Position numbers and translations under genes: made by a program. A stretch of 64,000 nucleotides of DNA from Molossus alvarezi (lineage: Eukaryota > Chordata > Mammalia > Chiroptera > Molossidae): NCBI GenBank assembly GCA_037176705.1, contig CM073899.1, forward strand, positions 3,596,001 to 3,660,000. The letters run 5' to 3'. Under the pieces are notes generated by a model. The model worked only from the letters and a program-made list of their open reading frames with translations. It had not been told where the DNA came from and searched no databases. Shown piece after piece: positions 1 to 12,325 of the stretch (positions within the stretch are counted from its first letter, which is position 1; each line of letters opens with the position of its first letter).

Positions 1-2010
1 GTAAACATAAGATTGATTACTTTTGAGCAATGGGTGTCCTATACCATGGGTTTTTGAACCTTTTTTTTTGGCCAAGTATACTCCTTTGGGAGCTGAAGAG
101 AGGAGCCACGAAACCTTCGCAGATCCCCGTGCTCTGGGAAAGCCAGGTTCCCCGGGCGCCAGGGGACACTCCTGAGCCTCCTTTGTCTCCCACGGTTGTG
201 TGGTTTCGTGTATAATTCACCACGTGTGTGTCTCAGGCTGTTTCAAAATCTCTCTGGGACCTTGAGCAACTTCTTAGCCGTCCGAACATTCACGCAAGTT
301 CTCCAAGGGAGTTTTGGCACAAATATTAAAGCCCAAGAATCCGTACAAACTTCCTGAGCATTTTAGCAAAGCTTTATTTTACACAAATAAACAAAACATC
401 TTGAACTACATAGTGAATAAGTTCCATGATACCCATTTTCCTAAAAAAATGAAGAATGCATAAAGTTTTGATATGTAGTAGTATCAGGTCAACTCTCTCC
501 CTGGACTGCTGGTTATCTGGCCAATAGAGGCCCAGTGAGTGTCCCCTTTGAAGCAATAAATATTATTTGCTTTATTAAATCCAGAGGTGCAGAAAGATTT
601 ACATGAATGATTCTGTTAGGAAAAATTCATGTTTACAATAATACACTCACTTATATCCACACCTTCTCAAAAACAAACGTTCAGGCCACAAAATTCAGAA
701 AAAGGATTAGCAGCTCTTAGAATTCAGCTGAAGAGAATGTGAATATGGGAGGGTTATTATTTATTTTCTGGCCTTTTTAACCTCAGAATAGAACGTCAGG
801 TCTGCGGAACTTTAAGCCTGTGTATGGTTCTGCTCACCCTTCTTATCTCAAGTAGACACTTTCGATGACTAACTTTTAAGTCCCCCAAACGCGTTTAGAA
901 CATCCATTGGCCAGGTCCTCACAGAGCAACGGGAACAGTCCGGCGCTTCCACAGGTCCGCCTGAGGAAACAGAACGTGTGGAGCAGTCACGGGATTCCAC
1001 ACGTAACTGACTTCTAAACCCTCGAACACAGGACCAGCATCTCGCCAGTGTGTCCCCCGTCTCTCCCGTGCCGTGCAGAAGGCTTCGGAGACCCGAGCCG
1101 GTGCGTGGCCCCAGGCCGCTCTCACTCTGTGCTTGTTGGGGCTTTGATCTTATCGCTCCTGCTTACACCAAACCAGCTCCTGTTGCCCCAGCAGCCCCCG
1201 CGGTCTGGCAGCCACCAGCAGGAGCACTGTTTGGATGTGGGACCAGGAGAGAGGCGGAGGCGCAGGGAGCAGGCGAGGGCAGGGCCGGCCACAGCCCAGC
1301 GAGGAACTGAATATCCGGCCTGTGTTCACCCAGCCAGGACAATTCAGCCGCAGCGAACGGCTGCTTTTAGCACGATTCTTTAGTGAAATGTCTGACACCG
1401 CGATGCTCCTGATTGCCCAGAGCAAGTGTGCAGACTTAAGCCTGATGAGTGGCTGGGGCGCTGGGTCTGGCCATCAGGCGGAATCGAGGTGTGTTCTTCC
1501 CACGGTCACTCCCAGTCCGGAAGTAGCTGATGCAAAGACACACCGAGGTGCAGACCTGGCTGGAACCTAAGGAGCAGACCCGTGGTCCCAGTCCTGTCCC
1601 AACACTCCACAATGACATCATAGCCCCACGGCATGACTTCCTACCAACGACAGTCTGTCCTCTCTGGGATGCAAAAATGTCCTGCGACGTCCATTCTGAG
1701 ATGCACGCTTTTCCATATTTCCATCTCTCTCAAACCAGGAAGCATCTTAATCGATGACCTATTGCCAATATACTTAGCTAAGAGTTCCTTTTTTAGGAGC
1801 ACAGAGGAAATTCTGTCATCTCCTCATGCACGGTGTCTCACATTCCGTGAAAGTCGGTCTTTCCGGTATTACAAATGCATCTTTCTCACCAGCCATAGCC
1901 TGTGTACTTTACTTCCCCAACTTGTACATGAGATTATACTTCCATATTATTGTACCCTACCCCCTAAATATTATCATATTTTATTTTAGGAATTAATATA
2001 TTATATTATA
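1..2010. other. No recognised gene or repeat
   Basis: Unique-looking sequence with modest GC from about 900 to 1620. The short open frames at 1048-1383 and 1235-1570 show no family resemblance. Confidence 0.6.
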
Positions 2011-2103
2011 CAGGGTGGGGCAAAAGCAGGTTTACAATTGTGAGTACAAAAAACAGAGTTTTTTCTTGAATTATTATTAATTGATTATTGTATTATTTCC
2101 CAT
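2011..2103 (+). mobile_element. Mariner-type DNA transposon end (one end only)
   Basis: TACAGGGTGGGGCAAAAGCA, then GGTTTACAATTGTGAGTA and an AT-rich run (ATTATTAATTGATTATTGTA), match the left end of a mammalian mariner/TcMar MITE with the TIR GGGTGGGGCAAAAGTAGGTT. The matching right TIR is not seen downstream, so it is truncated. Confidence 0.7.
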
Positions 2104-2394
2104 ATGAATTCATCAAGAATTTGATTCCTAACGATGGCACCACGACCTGCAGAACCGAAAGAGTCCAGAACTCTGAAGATTCAAGTGCACTCAGGTATGC
2201 GTTAGCACGACACAGTTGCTGAGATAGGAGGAGGAACCAACATAGTTTAAAAGACTTTTCAGCAGGACTCAGGGAGAAGAATCCGTTTTTCTTCATCACT
2301 AAGATTCAACTAGATGCTTTCCTGGACTGTCCGAGAATCTTAAGGATGGTAGGATCTCGAAGAGTTTTTTTTGTTTTTTTGTTGTTGTTTTTAA

Positions 2395-2545
2395 ATTTTA
2401 TTTTTGTTACAGATGTTTCTCCTTTTTTACCCCATTGACACCCTCCTCCCCATCCCCCCGCCCCATCCCCGCTTTGTTGTCCACGTCCATTGGTTATGCG
2501 CACGTGCATGTAAGTTCTGTGGTTTATCCCTCCTCCCCAGCCCTC
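2395..2545 (-). mobile_element. L1 3' end fragment, antisense
   Basis: The run TTACAGATGTTTCTCC, followed by 'GTCCATTGGTTATGCGCACG'-like text and TAAGTTCTGTGGTTTATC, matches the antisense L1 3' UTR at 57660-57785 in this window. A T-rich tract precedes it, as expected for an antisense poly(A) tail. Confidence 0.75.
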
Positions 2546-2889
2546 CGAAGAGTTCTGACTGCCGGTCTTCGCCTGCAGGCTTTGCCTGGAATGCGGGGGA
2601 AATGGGACTGACTTGCAAAAGCGTCCTCTCCGCAGCACACACCTGGATTCTCTTCACAGTGGGACCCAGTACACAGACCCTCCACTGGCCGGCAGAGGTC
2701 CTGACCCTCTCCAGTTACAGCCCTGCCCACCCTGCCGGTCCCTCACCCACATAACGCCCACAACGACCTCGTAAGGCAGACAGAGCACTGACACTCAGAG
2801 CTGAAGGCCTGGGCAGCACGCTCACCTTCACAGACTCTGCTGCGGTAGGTTACACCGTGGAACATAAGCAGCTGTGACAAAGAAGGGCT

Positions 2890-3190
2890 CTGTGCAACAG
2901 CACGGAGGGACCTGGAGAGCATTTGCTGAGTGAAATAAGCCATCAGAGGAAGGCAGGTATCACATGATCTCAGTGGAAACTAATGAACAAAAGAAACTGA
3001 ACAAAATAGGTCCAGAGAATAGGAAGCAGGGAACAGACTGATAGACCTCAGAGGGAAGGGCTAGGGAGATGGAGATTAACCAGAGAGTATATATGCATAC
3101 AGGCTTAGCCCAGGGACGCGCACAAGAGTGTGGTGAGGGACGAAATGGGGGACAGCTGTAGTACCGTCCACAGTCAAAATACACATACTT
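2890..3190 (+). mobile_element. L1 3' end fragment, sense
   Basis: GAGTGAAATAAGCCATCAGA, then a block reading ATCACATGATCTCAGTGG and AGAATAGGAAGCAGGGAACA, matches the reverse complement of the L1 tail at 25230-25350. This is a second L1 fragment in the opposite orientation to the one at 2395. Confidence 0.7.
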
Positions 3191-4174
3191 TTACACCTGT
3201 GCTGGATGCCTATCGACAGGCTGCAACCGAACGGGGCTTTCTAGCTGCCCTGGGCTGTGCAGCCCTCGCCGGAAGCCTGCCATCACGCGGGGCTCTCTCC
3301 TCCGGCCAGGGGGGTGCGTTTCCTAGGCAGCTGTGGACAGGCCTACAGGCGGCAACTCTGCCGGCTCAGCGAAGGTGCAAACACACATTTCCTTCAAGGG
3401 ACTGGGACCTGGGCCCCACCTGCTTCCTGGGGCCATCCCTGCTGTCGGACAGCTTGTTAAACAGCCATTCCCACTGAGCAGAGAACAGTGCCCACCCCCT
3501 GCATTGTCCGGACGTCAGAGGCCTCACGGAGCACAGGCCTCATCAAGGGAATGAGGGCCAGGAAAAAGAAGGTTTTACAAAATCAACAACCTATAGGCAT
3601 AAAGAACAAATGTTTACAGTTCGGGAAGAGATCACTTTTCTGAGCTCAGAAAGACCAGGTGTCCAGGCACTGAGATCCGAGAAGAAGCAGCCGAACTCTG
3701 AGAAATGTGTCACAGGAGCTGCTATCTGCTGTCCCCTTGGTGGGGTGACAGGAGAGGGGGAGAGCCTGGGAGGCATCGATGTGAAGGCCGGGTGAGGCCA
3801 GGGGCGGGGTGGGGCGGGACTCCTGCTATCTGTGGGTGCAGACAGTGCAGATGAGGGACGGTGCACACCCCCAGCAGCCAGGACCCACGCCGATGCCGCG
3901 GCTGCGCCTGCACACTTTCCTTCTCCTGATGGACATGTCTGACTCAAGTACAGAGTGATACATCCTAGGGGTCATATATTGTTCTAGAAAGAGACCTTAC
4001 TGTTCAAATAATCTTATTTTGCATTGGAATGTAACTGTGTGGCAATCAGCTCACGTGTATTCACAAGGATAAACAAAGTCAAATACGTTGATCGCAGAGT
4101 TTGGAGAAGCAGGCCCTGCAAGCTCTGAGCGGCGAGGGTCCCGCTGAATGGTGAAAGGGCACTAGGGGAACGCT
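3191..4174. other. No recognised feature
   Basis: GC-rich unique DNA. No exon or repeat is supportable. Confidence 0.5.
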
Positions 4175-4382
4175 AGGTGCCAGCTGGCGTGGCTCAGCGG
4201 TTGGATGTCGTCCATGACTGAGAGGTCCCGGTTCAATTCACAAGCAGGGCACAGGTTGCAGGCTCAATCCCTGGTGGGGGCATGCAGGAGGCAGCCAATC
4301 CCTGTTTCTCTCTCACATTGATATTTCTGTCTCTCTCTAAAAAAGTCAATAAAAACATATTTAAAAAAAGAAAGAAAGAAAA
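4175..4382 (+). mobile_element. VES-type SINE
   Basis: tRNA-like head (CTGGCGTGGCTCAGCGGTTG, then GGTTCAATTC), GGTGGGGGCATGCAGGAGGC middle, and CTCTCTAAAAAAGTCAATAAA tail. This is the subfamily with an ATCAATAAA-type tail. Confidence 0.9.
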
Positions 4383-4572
4383 TGTTAGGTTAAAAAAGTC
4401 TTAGATAAAAACAAGCAAATAAAGATATTGGTCATTTCAGAATTATTATGGAGTTAATTCTAGTCCATCCACCACCCCAAATATATTACCTTTAGTGTTT
4501 GTACTGGATGAAGAAAATGAACCAAATTGAACATTAACCCCCTAAACTGTGACTTTCATTTTAAAATGTTCT

Positions 4573-4789
4573 CTTTCGCCCTGGCCGGTTTTCTCCGTGG
4601 TTAGAGCAGCAGCCCGCGGACCAGAGAGACCCGGGTTCGGTTCCCGCTAAGGGCACGTACCTCGGTTGCAGTTTGTCCCCGGCCCTTTCACATCGATGTT
4701 TCTCTCTCTCTCTCCCTCCCACTCTATCTGAAGATGAATGCAAAAATGTCCTCGGGTGAGGATGAAAAAATAAATCAATAAATAAAAAA
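4573..4789 (+). mobile_element. VES-type SINE with perfect 12-bp target duplication
   Basis: Head CCCTGGCCGGTTTTCTCCGT, box B GGTTCGGTTCC, tail GTCCTCGGGTGAGGAT then A-rich. TTAAAATGTTCT flanks it identically at 4561-4572 and 4790-4801, which suggests a fairly young insertion. Confidence 0.95.
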
Positions 4790-4801
4790 TTAAAATGTTC
4801 T

Positions 4802-6529
4802 TTTTAAAAAATTCCTTTGCTCAAAAACTTCCTGTAAGTATCAACACAGCTACGCTAATTCGACCATGTGGTTCTACGGATGCAAACAGTTTCCATTTGC
4901 CGGAACCGTGCAGCTCGTCGTAGGCGGTAACACTTCAGTGAACCTGCGACGGTCTCCGAGGGGCCGGGACGCCCCTGCACACACGAGCACGGGGTGCACA
5001 CCAGCCGCGCCTCCCCGCTCACTCAGAAGCCCTTCCTTCCCGAACACGTGCGGAAACAGCCGGGAAGGAGAAACACGGGGGGCTGGTCCAAGCAGGGACA
5101 GTGGGGAGCCTGCCGAGTGGCGGCAGTGAAACTACCTCCGCAGTCGCTGGACATCTGGGAGCAGTGCCCGCTGTCCGAGTGCGGGTGGAGAGTGCTGGGC
5201 AGAATCCAAGGATGCAGACCCTGGCGACGGTCCCCCAGGTGCGGCGCGCGGGCGTCCCAGTGCGGGGACCCGGGGGAGAGAACACCAGCGGCGGAGGTTG
5301 AGCTGTTACCTCCAGTGGCCTCTGCTGACAAGATGAGCGGAACTCCGAGCCTGCCTTTCTCTGAGCCGTTTCCGCGCGTCCTTCCAGACAACGCCCGGGC
5401 CGACCCGAAGGAGCCTGTTCCTATGAAGCGTCATCTCACAGGAAAAGACCTTCGGTGGAAAAGGATGGTCGGCCCGTGCTCTGGCCCTGTTGAGTTTTTC
5501 AATATCATAAGTCGAGCGCCGGGCAGCTCGGGTTCCTCAGCGGGGACGTGTGAACAGTTATTGGGCCTGTTGTTTGAGGTCGTGGGCTGAACAGAAGGCG
5601 AAGATAAAAAATGAGAAAGTGTCAGCATCCAGGAGAAAGAAAAGCCACTTGATTCTGAGGTTATGCACACACACACATGAAAATAAAAATAGCACATAGC
5701 ACGTCATTTGAAATACAGAAAACAATGACAATGTGTATTTTGTGTTGAGCAGCTTGCATGGGCCTTCGAGGCCCCCCTGTCCCGCCCTGTGACAGCGGTG
5801 ACGCACTTGCTGAGGACAGCGGCATGGTGCTGCCACCGCCAGGAGCTTGCGGCCTCCTGTGGTGGCCACAGCCACCGGCACTGGGCAGATTCAGGGCGGT
5901 GGTGATAAAGGGAAGGTCTTCCAGGGGGCAGTACTGTGGGTTGGCGCCTCCCTCCATGGTCACAGGCCAAGAGGGTCAGCACCATTCGGACTGTGAACAG
6001 CAATCCCTTCCGTCGTAAAGCTGGCCAGGAGCACGGACAGCTTCAGAAGAACATGATGCCACAGTGCGTGACCCTGGAGTGACACAGGCTGAGCGTCTGT
6101 TTACAGAAGCCAGGTCTCTGCAGAACCACCTATCGAATTGACAATTTGAGATGTTTCAACATATTTGATTTTCTGCCTAGATCATCGTTTTTGTCCCCAT
6201 CCCTCCAGGAATAAATGCTGCGACCCTGTTGGTCAGAGGCAGGAATGGGAACGGAAGACGCTGGTGGGGGAGAAGTAGGCGGATCCTGGCTGACATCACT
6301 CGAGCAGCGGTTCCCTCGGGTTCACCCTCCTGGGAAAGGAAATGAAGGGACGCGAGTCTTGAGCAGGCTCCAGAGCCAGCTTTCATCTCGACGGCAGGCG
6401 TTCCTGGCGGAAAGCACGTGTTTACAGTTAGGGTCAAACGGGGTACCTGGCCGGGTGCCTCATCAGAAGCCAAGGACAGAGCAATGGAGGGCTTCGTGCT
6501 ATTAATCAGAAAGAACTGTCTCTCTTTTA
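4802..6529. other. GC-rich unique DNA, locally CpG-rich
   Basis: The stretch at about 5100-5300 has many CpGs (for example GGTGCGGCGCGCGGGCG). The 198-codon + frame at 4994-5590 has no recognisable domain and I do not call it a gene. A CpG-rich regulatory element is possible. Confidence 0.4.
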
Positions 6530-6710
6530 AATGTTTTTAATTGACCTTGGAAAGAGAAAGGGAGAGAGAGAGAGAGAGACGTTGATCTGTTGTCCCACAT
6601 ACTTATGCATTGTTGGTTGATTCTTGTATGTGCCCTGACCGAGGATTGAACCTGCCACCTTGGTGCATCAGGATGACACTCCAAACAACTGAGCTGCCTG
6701 GTCAGGACCT
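6530..6710 (-). mobile_element. tRNA-derived SINE, third subfamily
   Basis: Antisense. The middle reads GCATTGTTGGTTGATTCTTG and the head CCAAACAACTGAGCTGCCTG GTCAGG. It shares the CCAATGAATGCAT-type middle with the SINEs at 38514 and 57161. Confidence 0.85.
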
Positions 6711-6857
6711 GTCTCTCTTTTTAAAACAACTGAGGAGAGTGTTAAGATTGATGTGTCTCAGGGAATCAAGTCGCCCCCACCCCTGTGGGCCTGGGAAGGG
6801 GACACTATGGAGAAGCATCACCTGGGAGGCCAGGTTGGGGTCCCAGCTCTAGGCATC

Positions 6858-6935
6858 TGTGTGGTGTCACCTCAGGCAAGTCCATTAATTGGTCTGGGCC
6901 TCAGCTGCCTCCTAGGAAGGTGGAGGAGTCGGCTG
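6858..6935 (+). mobile_element. MIR-like relic
   Basis: GTGTCACCTCAGGCAAGTCC, a TTAATTGGTCTGGGCCTCAG stretch and CTGCCTCCT match the MIR core in order. Confidence 0.55.
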
Positions 6936-8094
6936 GGTCATGTTTGAGATGCTTTCTGTCCACAGCCACCCGCTCCCTAGTTCACCGTCCAGAAAACACC
7001 CAATAAATCTTAGCCATGATAGAAATGGTGAATTAAAAAATGAGTGATAAAAGTTCAACACTTATAAGAGGTCTGTTATTCAGTGGACATTCCTGGGGGT
7101 CAGTATCAAAACAGAACAAAAGTCCAAACTCCAGTCACCCTTTCCAAGTGGCATAAGCACTCTGCAATTGCAGATTCTGAGACCAGGTTCTCTCCAACGA
7201 GTATTTTCATTGATGCTTTCCTGGGCTCCTGCCTGTCCAATGTTTCATTAAACTTGGTGAAGGAATGACTTTGTATTCTCTAGGCAAACGCTTCTGAGGT
7301 CATGGAGCAATATCTCAGAACAGTCTGGAGCAGTGAAACGGGGAGAGAGGGCGGGAGAGAGAGGAATAATTCATGAAGCAGAAGGGTCTGTCGTGCACCT
7401 GGAGAGGAGCCTCTGTTGAGGAGAGAACACGACAGCCCTGAACAAGCCCATGGCCCCAACCACGAGGGCATTTAGGAGAAGACACGACAGCCTGTGAGCT
7501 AGATAGAAGTTAAACACAAAAATATGTACAATAAAAGCAATACAGTATTATTTAATCCCTAAACCGGCAGCCTGAGCCCCGCCCTCTGTTAACCAGGGAG
7601 ATTCCTAAAATGGCAAAGTCTTGGCGATTTGGGACTGAGACACCATCAGGGGAAGGAAAGATGGTAAAGAAGGAAAAATGCGTTCACTCTGCGACTCAAG
7701 GTTGTTGAATGCCCTGCTCCGAATCATTAATACCTTTCCCACACTGAGCAGGGTGGAGCCAAGTGGAAACTGGGTGTCTTTTGCTGATATTGTACAAAGT
7801 AAAAATAAAATCCGTTTATCCTACGAGACTCGTACATTGTAGACGGATGCCCTTGAAGCCGTGTGGTCTTTCTCTTGGCCCAGTATGCACTCTGGCTTCT
7901 GCATCAAATGCCTTAGGAAGACTAAAAAGGAAAGACAAAACCTCCATCCTCGGTGGGAGTGTCACGAGCTGGTTTTGGAAGAAAGCCAACCCAGAGCAGC
8001 AGAGAACGCAGCTGCGTTTGTTTCCAGGTCAGACCGCAGGGCAGCAGCGGCACTTCGCCCTCTTTCTATACCCAGACACGGAGCACCTGCTCCG

Positions 8095-8560
8095 CGCCAG
8101 GCTCAGCACGCGACTGTTGATACCCAGGGTGTTATCAATAACACATGATGTGAGGTGCTTTGCAAACATTGTCTCATTTACTCTTCCTACCAACCCCATG
8201 AGCAGGGACATTGTTATTCCCATTTTTGAAAGAAGAATTGAGGTTTTTTTAAAATTTCTTTTCTTTATTAATTGTAGAGAGAGAAGAAGGGAGAGGAAGA
8301 GAGAGAGAGAAACATCAATGAGAGAGAACATCGACTGGACTGGCCGCCTCCTGCACGCCCCCCACTGGGGATCGGGCCCACAACCTGGGCATGTGCCCTG
8401 ACTGGGAATCCAACCCACAACCTCTTGGTGCAGGGTGGACGCTCAACCACCGAGGCACACTGGCTAGTTAAGAGATTGAGTTTCAAAAAGGAAAATAAAG
8501 CAAGGCAACACCTGTGGTAACGGAGGAGCAGGGCGCACACTCAGTGCCCCACACTCTGTT
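8095..8560 (+). mobile_element. MIR-like relic split by a SINE
   Basis: CTTTGCAAACATTGTCTCAT, ACCAACCCCATGAGCAGGGA and TTATTCCCATTTTTGAAAGA are the MIR/L2-type wording. It resumes after the SINE at 8244-8466 with GAGTTTCAAAAAGG. Confidence 0.5.
8244..8466 (-). mobile_element. VES-type SINE inserted in a MIR-like relic
   Basis: Antisense copy with CCGCCTCCTGCACGCCCC middle and a head ending GAGGCACACTGGCTAG. Flanks AAGAATTGAG and AAGAGATTGAG are probably the target duplication. MIR-like sequence lies on both sides. Confidence 0.9.
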
Positions 8561-8780
8561 GGAGAGGATTTCAGTCAGCAGAGCTGAGCCGGAGAACTCA
8601 GCTGGCTTGTTCTTCGCTTTCTCTTGGTTCCACCTGCTGCAGGTTCTCCCACAGAGAAATGAAGGCGCCTTCAGATTCCCCACAGGTAGGTGCAACTTTA
8701 ACCCGTCAGCTGCCTGGACTGTCCAGAGGGCCGCTGGGCCCAAACCGCACCGGAGGCCACTGTGCGCCTGGCGCAAGACT

Positions 8781-10058
8781 GTGGGGGCAGTTACCCGAGC
8801 GGTGGGGGCAGTTACCCGAGCTGAGGGGGCAGTTACCCGAGCTGAGGGGGCAGTTACCCGAGCTGTGGGGGGAGTTACCCGAGCGGTGCGGGCAGTTACC
8901 CGAGCTGAGGGGGCAGTTACCCGAGCTGTGGGGGGAGTTACCCGAGCTGAGGGGGCAGTTACCCGAGCTGAGGGGGCAGTTACCCGAGCTGTGGGGGGAG
9001 TTACCCGAGCGGTGCGGGCAGTTACCCGAGCTGAGGGGGCAGTTACCCGAGCTGTGGGGGGAGTTACCCGAGCTGAGGGGGCAGTTACCCGAGCTGTGGG
9101 GGGAGTTACCCGAGCTGAGGGGGCAGTTACCCGAGCTGAGGGGGCAGTTACCCGAGCGGAGCGGGCAGTTACCCGAGCGGTGGGGGCAGTTACCCGAGCT
9201 GAGGGGGCAGTTACCCGAGCTGTGCGGGGAGTTACCCGAGCTGAGGGGGCAGTTACCCGAGCTGTGCGGGGAGTTACCCGAGCTGAGGGGGCAGTTACCC
9301 GAGCTGTGCGGGGAGTTACCCGAGCTGAGGGGGCAGTTACCGGTGCTGTGGGGGGAGTTACCCGAGCTGAGGGGGCAGTTTCCCGAGCTGAGGGGGCAGT
9401 TACCCGAGCGGAGCGGGCAGTTACCCGAGCGGTGGGGGCAGTTACCAGAGCTGTGCGGGGCAGTTACCCGAGCTGTGCGGGGAGTTACCCGAGCTGAGGG
9501 GGCAGTTACCGGTGCTGTGGGGGGAGTTACCCGAGCTGAGGGGGCAGTTTCCCGAGCTGTGGGGGGAGTTACCCGAGCTGAGGGGGCAGTTACCCGAGCT
9601 GTGCGGGGAGTTACCCGAGCTGTGCGGGGAGTTACCCGAGCTGTGGGGCAGTTACCCGAGCTGTGCGGGCAGTTACCCGAGCTGTGGGGGGAGTTACCCG
9701 AGCTGTGCGGGGAGTTACCCGAGCTGTGGGGCAGTTACCCGAGCTGTGCGGGGCAGTTACCCGAGCTGTGGGGGGAGTTACCCGAGCTGTGCGGGCAGTT
9801 ACCCGAGCTGAGGGGGCAGTTACCCGAGCTGTGCGGGGAGTTACCCGAGCTGTGGGGCAGTTACCCGAGCTGTGCGGGCAGTTACCCGAGCTGAGGGGGC
9901 AGTTACCCGAGCTGTGGGGCAGTTACCCGAGCTGTGCGGGCAGTTACCCGAGCTGTGCGGGCAGTTACCCGAGCTGTGGGGCAGTTACCCGAGCTGTGCG
10001 GGCAGTTACCCGAGCTGTGGGGGCAGTTACCCGAGCAGTGCGGGTTGTTACCAGAGCA
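8781..10058 (+). repeat. Minisatellite, 21-bp unit, about 60 copies
   Basis: Tandem units of the form GGGGGCAGTTACCCGAGCTGA run without a break for about 1.28 kb. The GTTACCCGAG core is nearly invariant. The variable part takes a few forms (CTGAGGGGGCAG, CTGTGGGGGGAG, CGGTGCGGGCAG, CTGTGCGGGGAG), and a 20-bp form (CTGTGGGGCAG) appears mainly after about 9640. Forms alternate in dimers and larger blocks. Because 21 is divisible by three, two + frames stay open for hundreds of codons. This is a by-product and not evidence of a gene. Confidence 0.97.
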
Positions 10059-10714
10059 AGCCTGTAAGCCTGGGGCGCTGCCTTACCTTCATGCTGGCCC
10101 TCGCCCAGCCGTCAAGGAGGGCCCCAAATGCGCCCCCTTCTCAAGCACTGCCAGTGCCAGGGGCAACTGTGTTCCCCGCGCCACTGAAGTTCGACTCTAC
10201 GCTGGAGGAACTTTGCAATGAGAAGCAGGGACCAGGGAAGGTTATCAAAACACCCACCTGAGCAGCTGGGGAGAAAGTTCAAGTTGGGTGCAGGCACCCC
10301 AGCAGGAGGGCATCGTGTGGAGCGGGTCCCATCTGGGGGCACATTCAGGCACCCACCCACCGCCTTGTTTCAGGATTTTGTTTCAGGATTCCCAGCAGAT
10401 ACGATCTGGGTTGGACCAGAACCGGAGTGGGTCTGCCCCAGCAAATGGAACGCCTCCTGGCCCTCTAAGCATGACTGCTGTTCTGTGTTTGTCCTCCAGC
10501 CTCCTCGGTCCCGCAGTGAGAAGTCCACGGATTGAACAGCAATTACCAGCAATGTGGCAGCGGAATGCCGATAAATATTACTATTCATTGTTTATCAGGC
10601 AGACAAACCTGTTCCCTAGGCTAATTTGTAGCCAGGAAAAATGAGTTGCTTTTAGAAATGAGAATACAAATAAATGACAACTGTAACATGTTGTTACCAT
10701 GAAGGAGCCAGGAA

Positions 10715-12040
10715 CACAAAGGGGACAGGACAGTCTCTTTAATAGATGGTGTTTGGAAAACCGGACAGCCACATGCAAAAGAATGGAACTGGGCCCTATC
10801 TCACACCACACCCCAAATTAATTCAAAATGGAGTGAAGACTTGAATGTAAGGCCTGAGCCCATAAAATACCTAGAAGAAAACACAGACAGCGAGCTCCTT
10901 GACAATAGTTTTGGTGATGACCTTTTGGATTTGACACCAAAAGCAAAGGCAACAAAAACACAAATAAGCAGGTGAGACCACATCCAACTAAAAGCTTCTG
11001 CACAGCACAGGGACTATCGAACCATCAACAAATGAAAAGGCAACATCCGGCATGGGAGGAAATATTTGTGAATCATATTTCTGGTAAGGGGTTAATATCC
11101 ACAATATATAGGAACTTATTCAAGTCAAACAAACAAACAAACAAAAACAACCTGTCTTATTTAAAAAGTGGACAGAGGATTTTGACAGGGACGTGTCCAG
11201 AGAAGGCACACAGATGGCCAACGGGTGCGTGAAGAGGCGCTCAGCATCACTGACCGCCAGGGAAGTGCCCATCACAGCCACAGTGAGGTACTCTCTCACA
11301 CCTATGGGAATAGCTATTGTCAAAAAGCCAAAGAAATTACCAGTGTCGGGGAGAATGTGGAGAAAAGGGAACCCTTATGCACTGTCGGTGGGAATGTTCA
11401 TTGGTGCAGCCTCTATGGAAAATAGTATGGAGGTTCCTCAAAAAATTAAAAATAGAACTATCGTATGATCCAGAAATTCCACTTCTGGATATGCATATGA
11501 AGAAAAAAACCCATTAACTCAAAAAGATATGTGACCCTCATCATTGTAGCATTACTCACAATAGCCAAGACACTATTCAGCCATACAAAACAGAGGAGTC
11601 TTACCACTGGCAACCCCATGGACTGACCCAGAGCGTATTATGCTAAGTGATATCTCACACAGAGAAAGGCAAGTACCATATGATCTCACTCATATGTGGA
11701 ATGTTGAAAAACAAACAAACAAAATGATCAAGCTCATAGATGGGGTGGCAGCTGAGAGATGGGGTCAGCAAGCAGGAACTGCCAGTTCTGACATCAACCA
11801 GTCCTGTGGACGTGTGTACAGCATGGTGGCGGCAGTTAGTAACACTGCATTGCGATTTTGAAAGTTGCTATGATCGTAGGTCTTAAAGTTCTCATCACAA
11901 GAAATAATGTTTGTGACTGTGTGGTGACGGATGTTAGCTAGACATGATGGTGATCATTTCACAATATATACAAATATCGATCGTTATGTTGTGCACAGGA
12001 AACTAATATAATGTTATATGTCAATGATATCTCAATTTTT
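10715..12040 (+). mobile_element. Old L1 fragment (ORF2 C terminus and 3' UTR)
   Basis: On the + strand the sequence starts near AATAGATGGTGTTTGGAAAA (the L1 NKWCWENW region). It runs through diverged ORF2 with many stops, such as KYLEENTDSELLDN and a [19 protein letters not shown] relic of the Cys motif. It ends in a 3' UTR closing with ATATGTCAATGATATCTCAATTTTT at about 12040. A SINE interrupts the very end (12041-12294). It is old and inactive. Confidence 0.85.
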
Positions 12041-12294
12041 ATTTATTTTTTACTTTTTTATTTTATTTTATCCTCACCCAAGGACATTTTTCCATTTTTT
12101 GTTCAGATAGAGTGGGAGGGAGAGAGAGAAAAACATCGACGTGAAAGGGACACATCGAGTGGCTGCCACCCGCACGACCCAACCAGGGCTGGGGACAAAC
12201 TGCAACCGAGGTACATGCCCTTAGCAGGAACCAAACCCGGGTCTCTCTGGACTGCAGGCCGACACTCTAACCGCTGAGCCAAACTGGCTAGGGC
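12041..12294 (-). mobile_element. VES-type SINE with perfect 16-bp target duplication
   Basis: Antisense copy of the TCCTC..GAGGA-tail subfamily. TGATATCTCAATTTTT flanks it at 12025-12040 and 12295-12310 without change. It landed at the A-rich end of the L1 at 10715-12040. Confidence 0.95.
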
Positions 12295-12325
12295 TGATAT
12301 CTCAATTTTTAAAAAGGAATATGTC

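Noticed and set aside
4994..5590. 198-codon GC-rich frame
   Set aside because: CpG-rich DNA keeps frames open by chance, with no domain, no splice signals and overlapping open frames on the other strand.
7763..8401. 212-codon + frame
   Set aside because: It runs through a MIR-like relic and an antisense SINE, and has no protein family resemblance.
8514..9894. Long + strand open frames (327 and 411 codons) of repeated GAVTRAE or GQLPELR
   Set aside because: They are the two open phases of a 21-bp minisatellite. There is no splice, start or domain evidence, and the frame breaks where 20-bp units appear.
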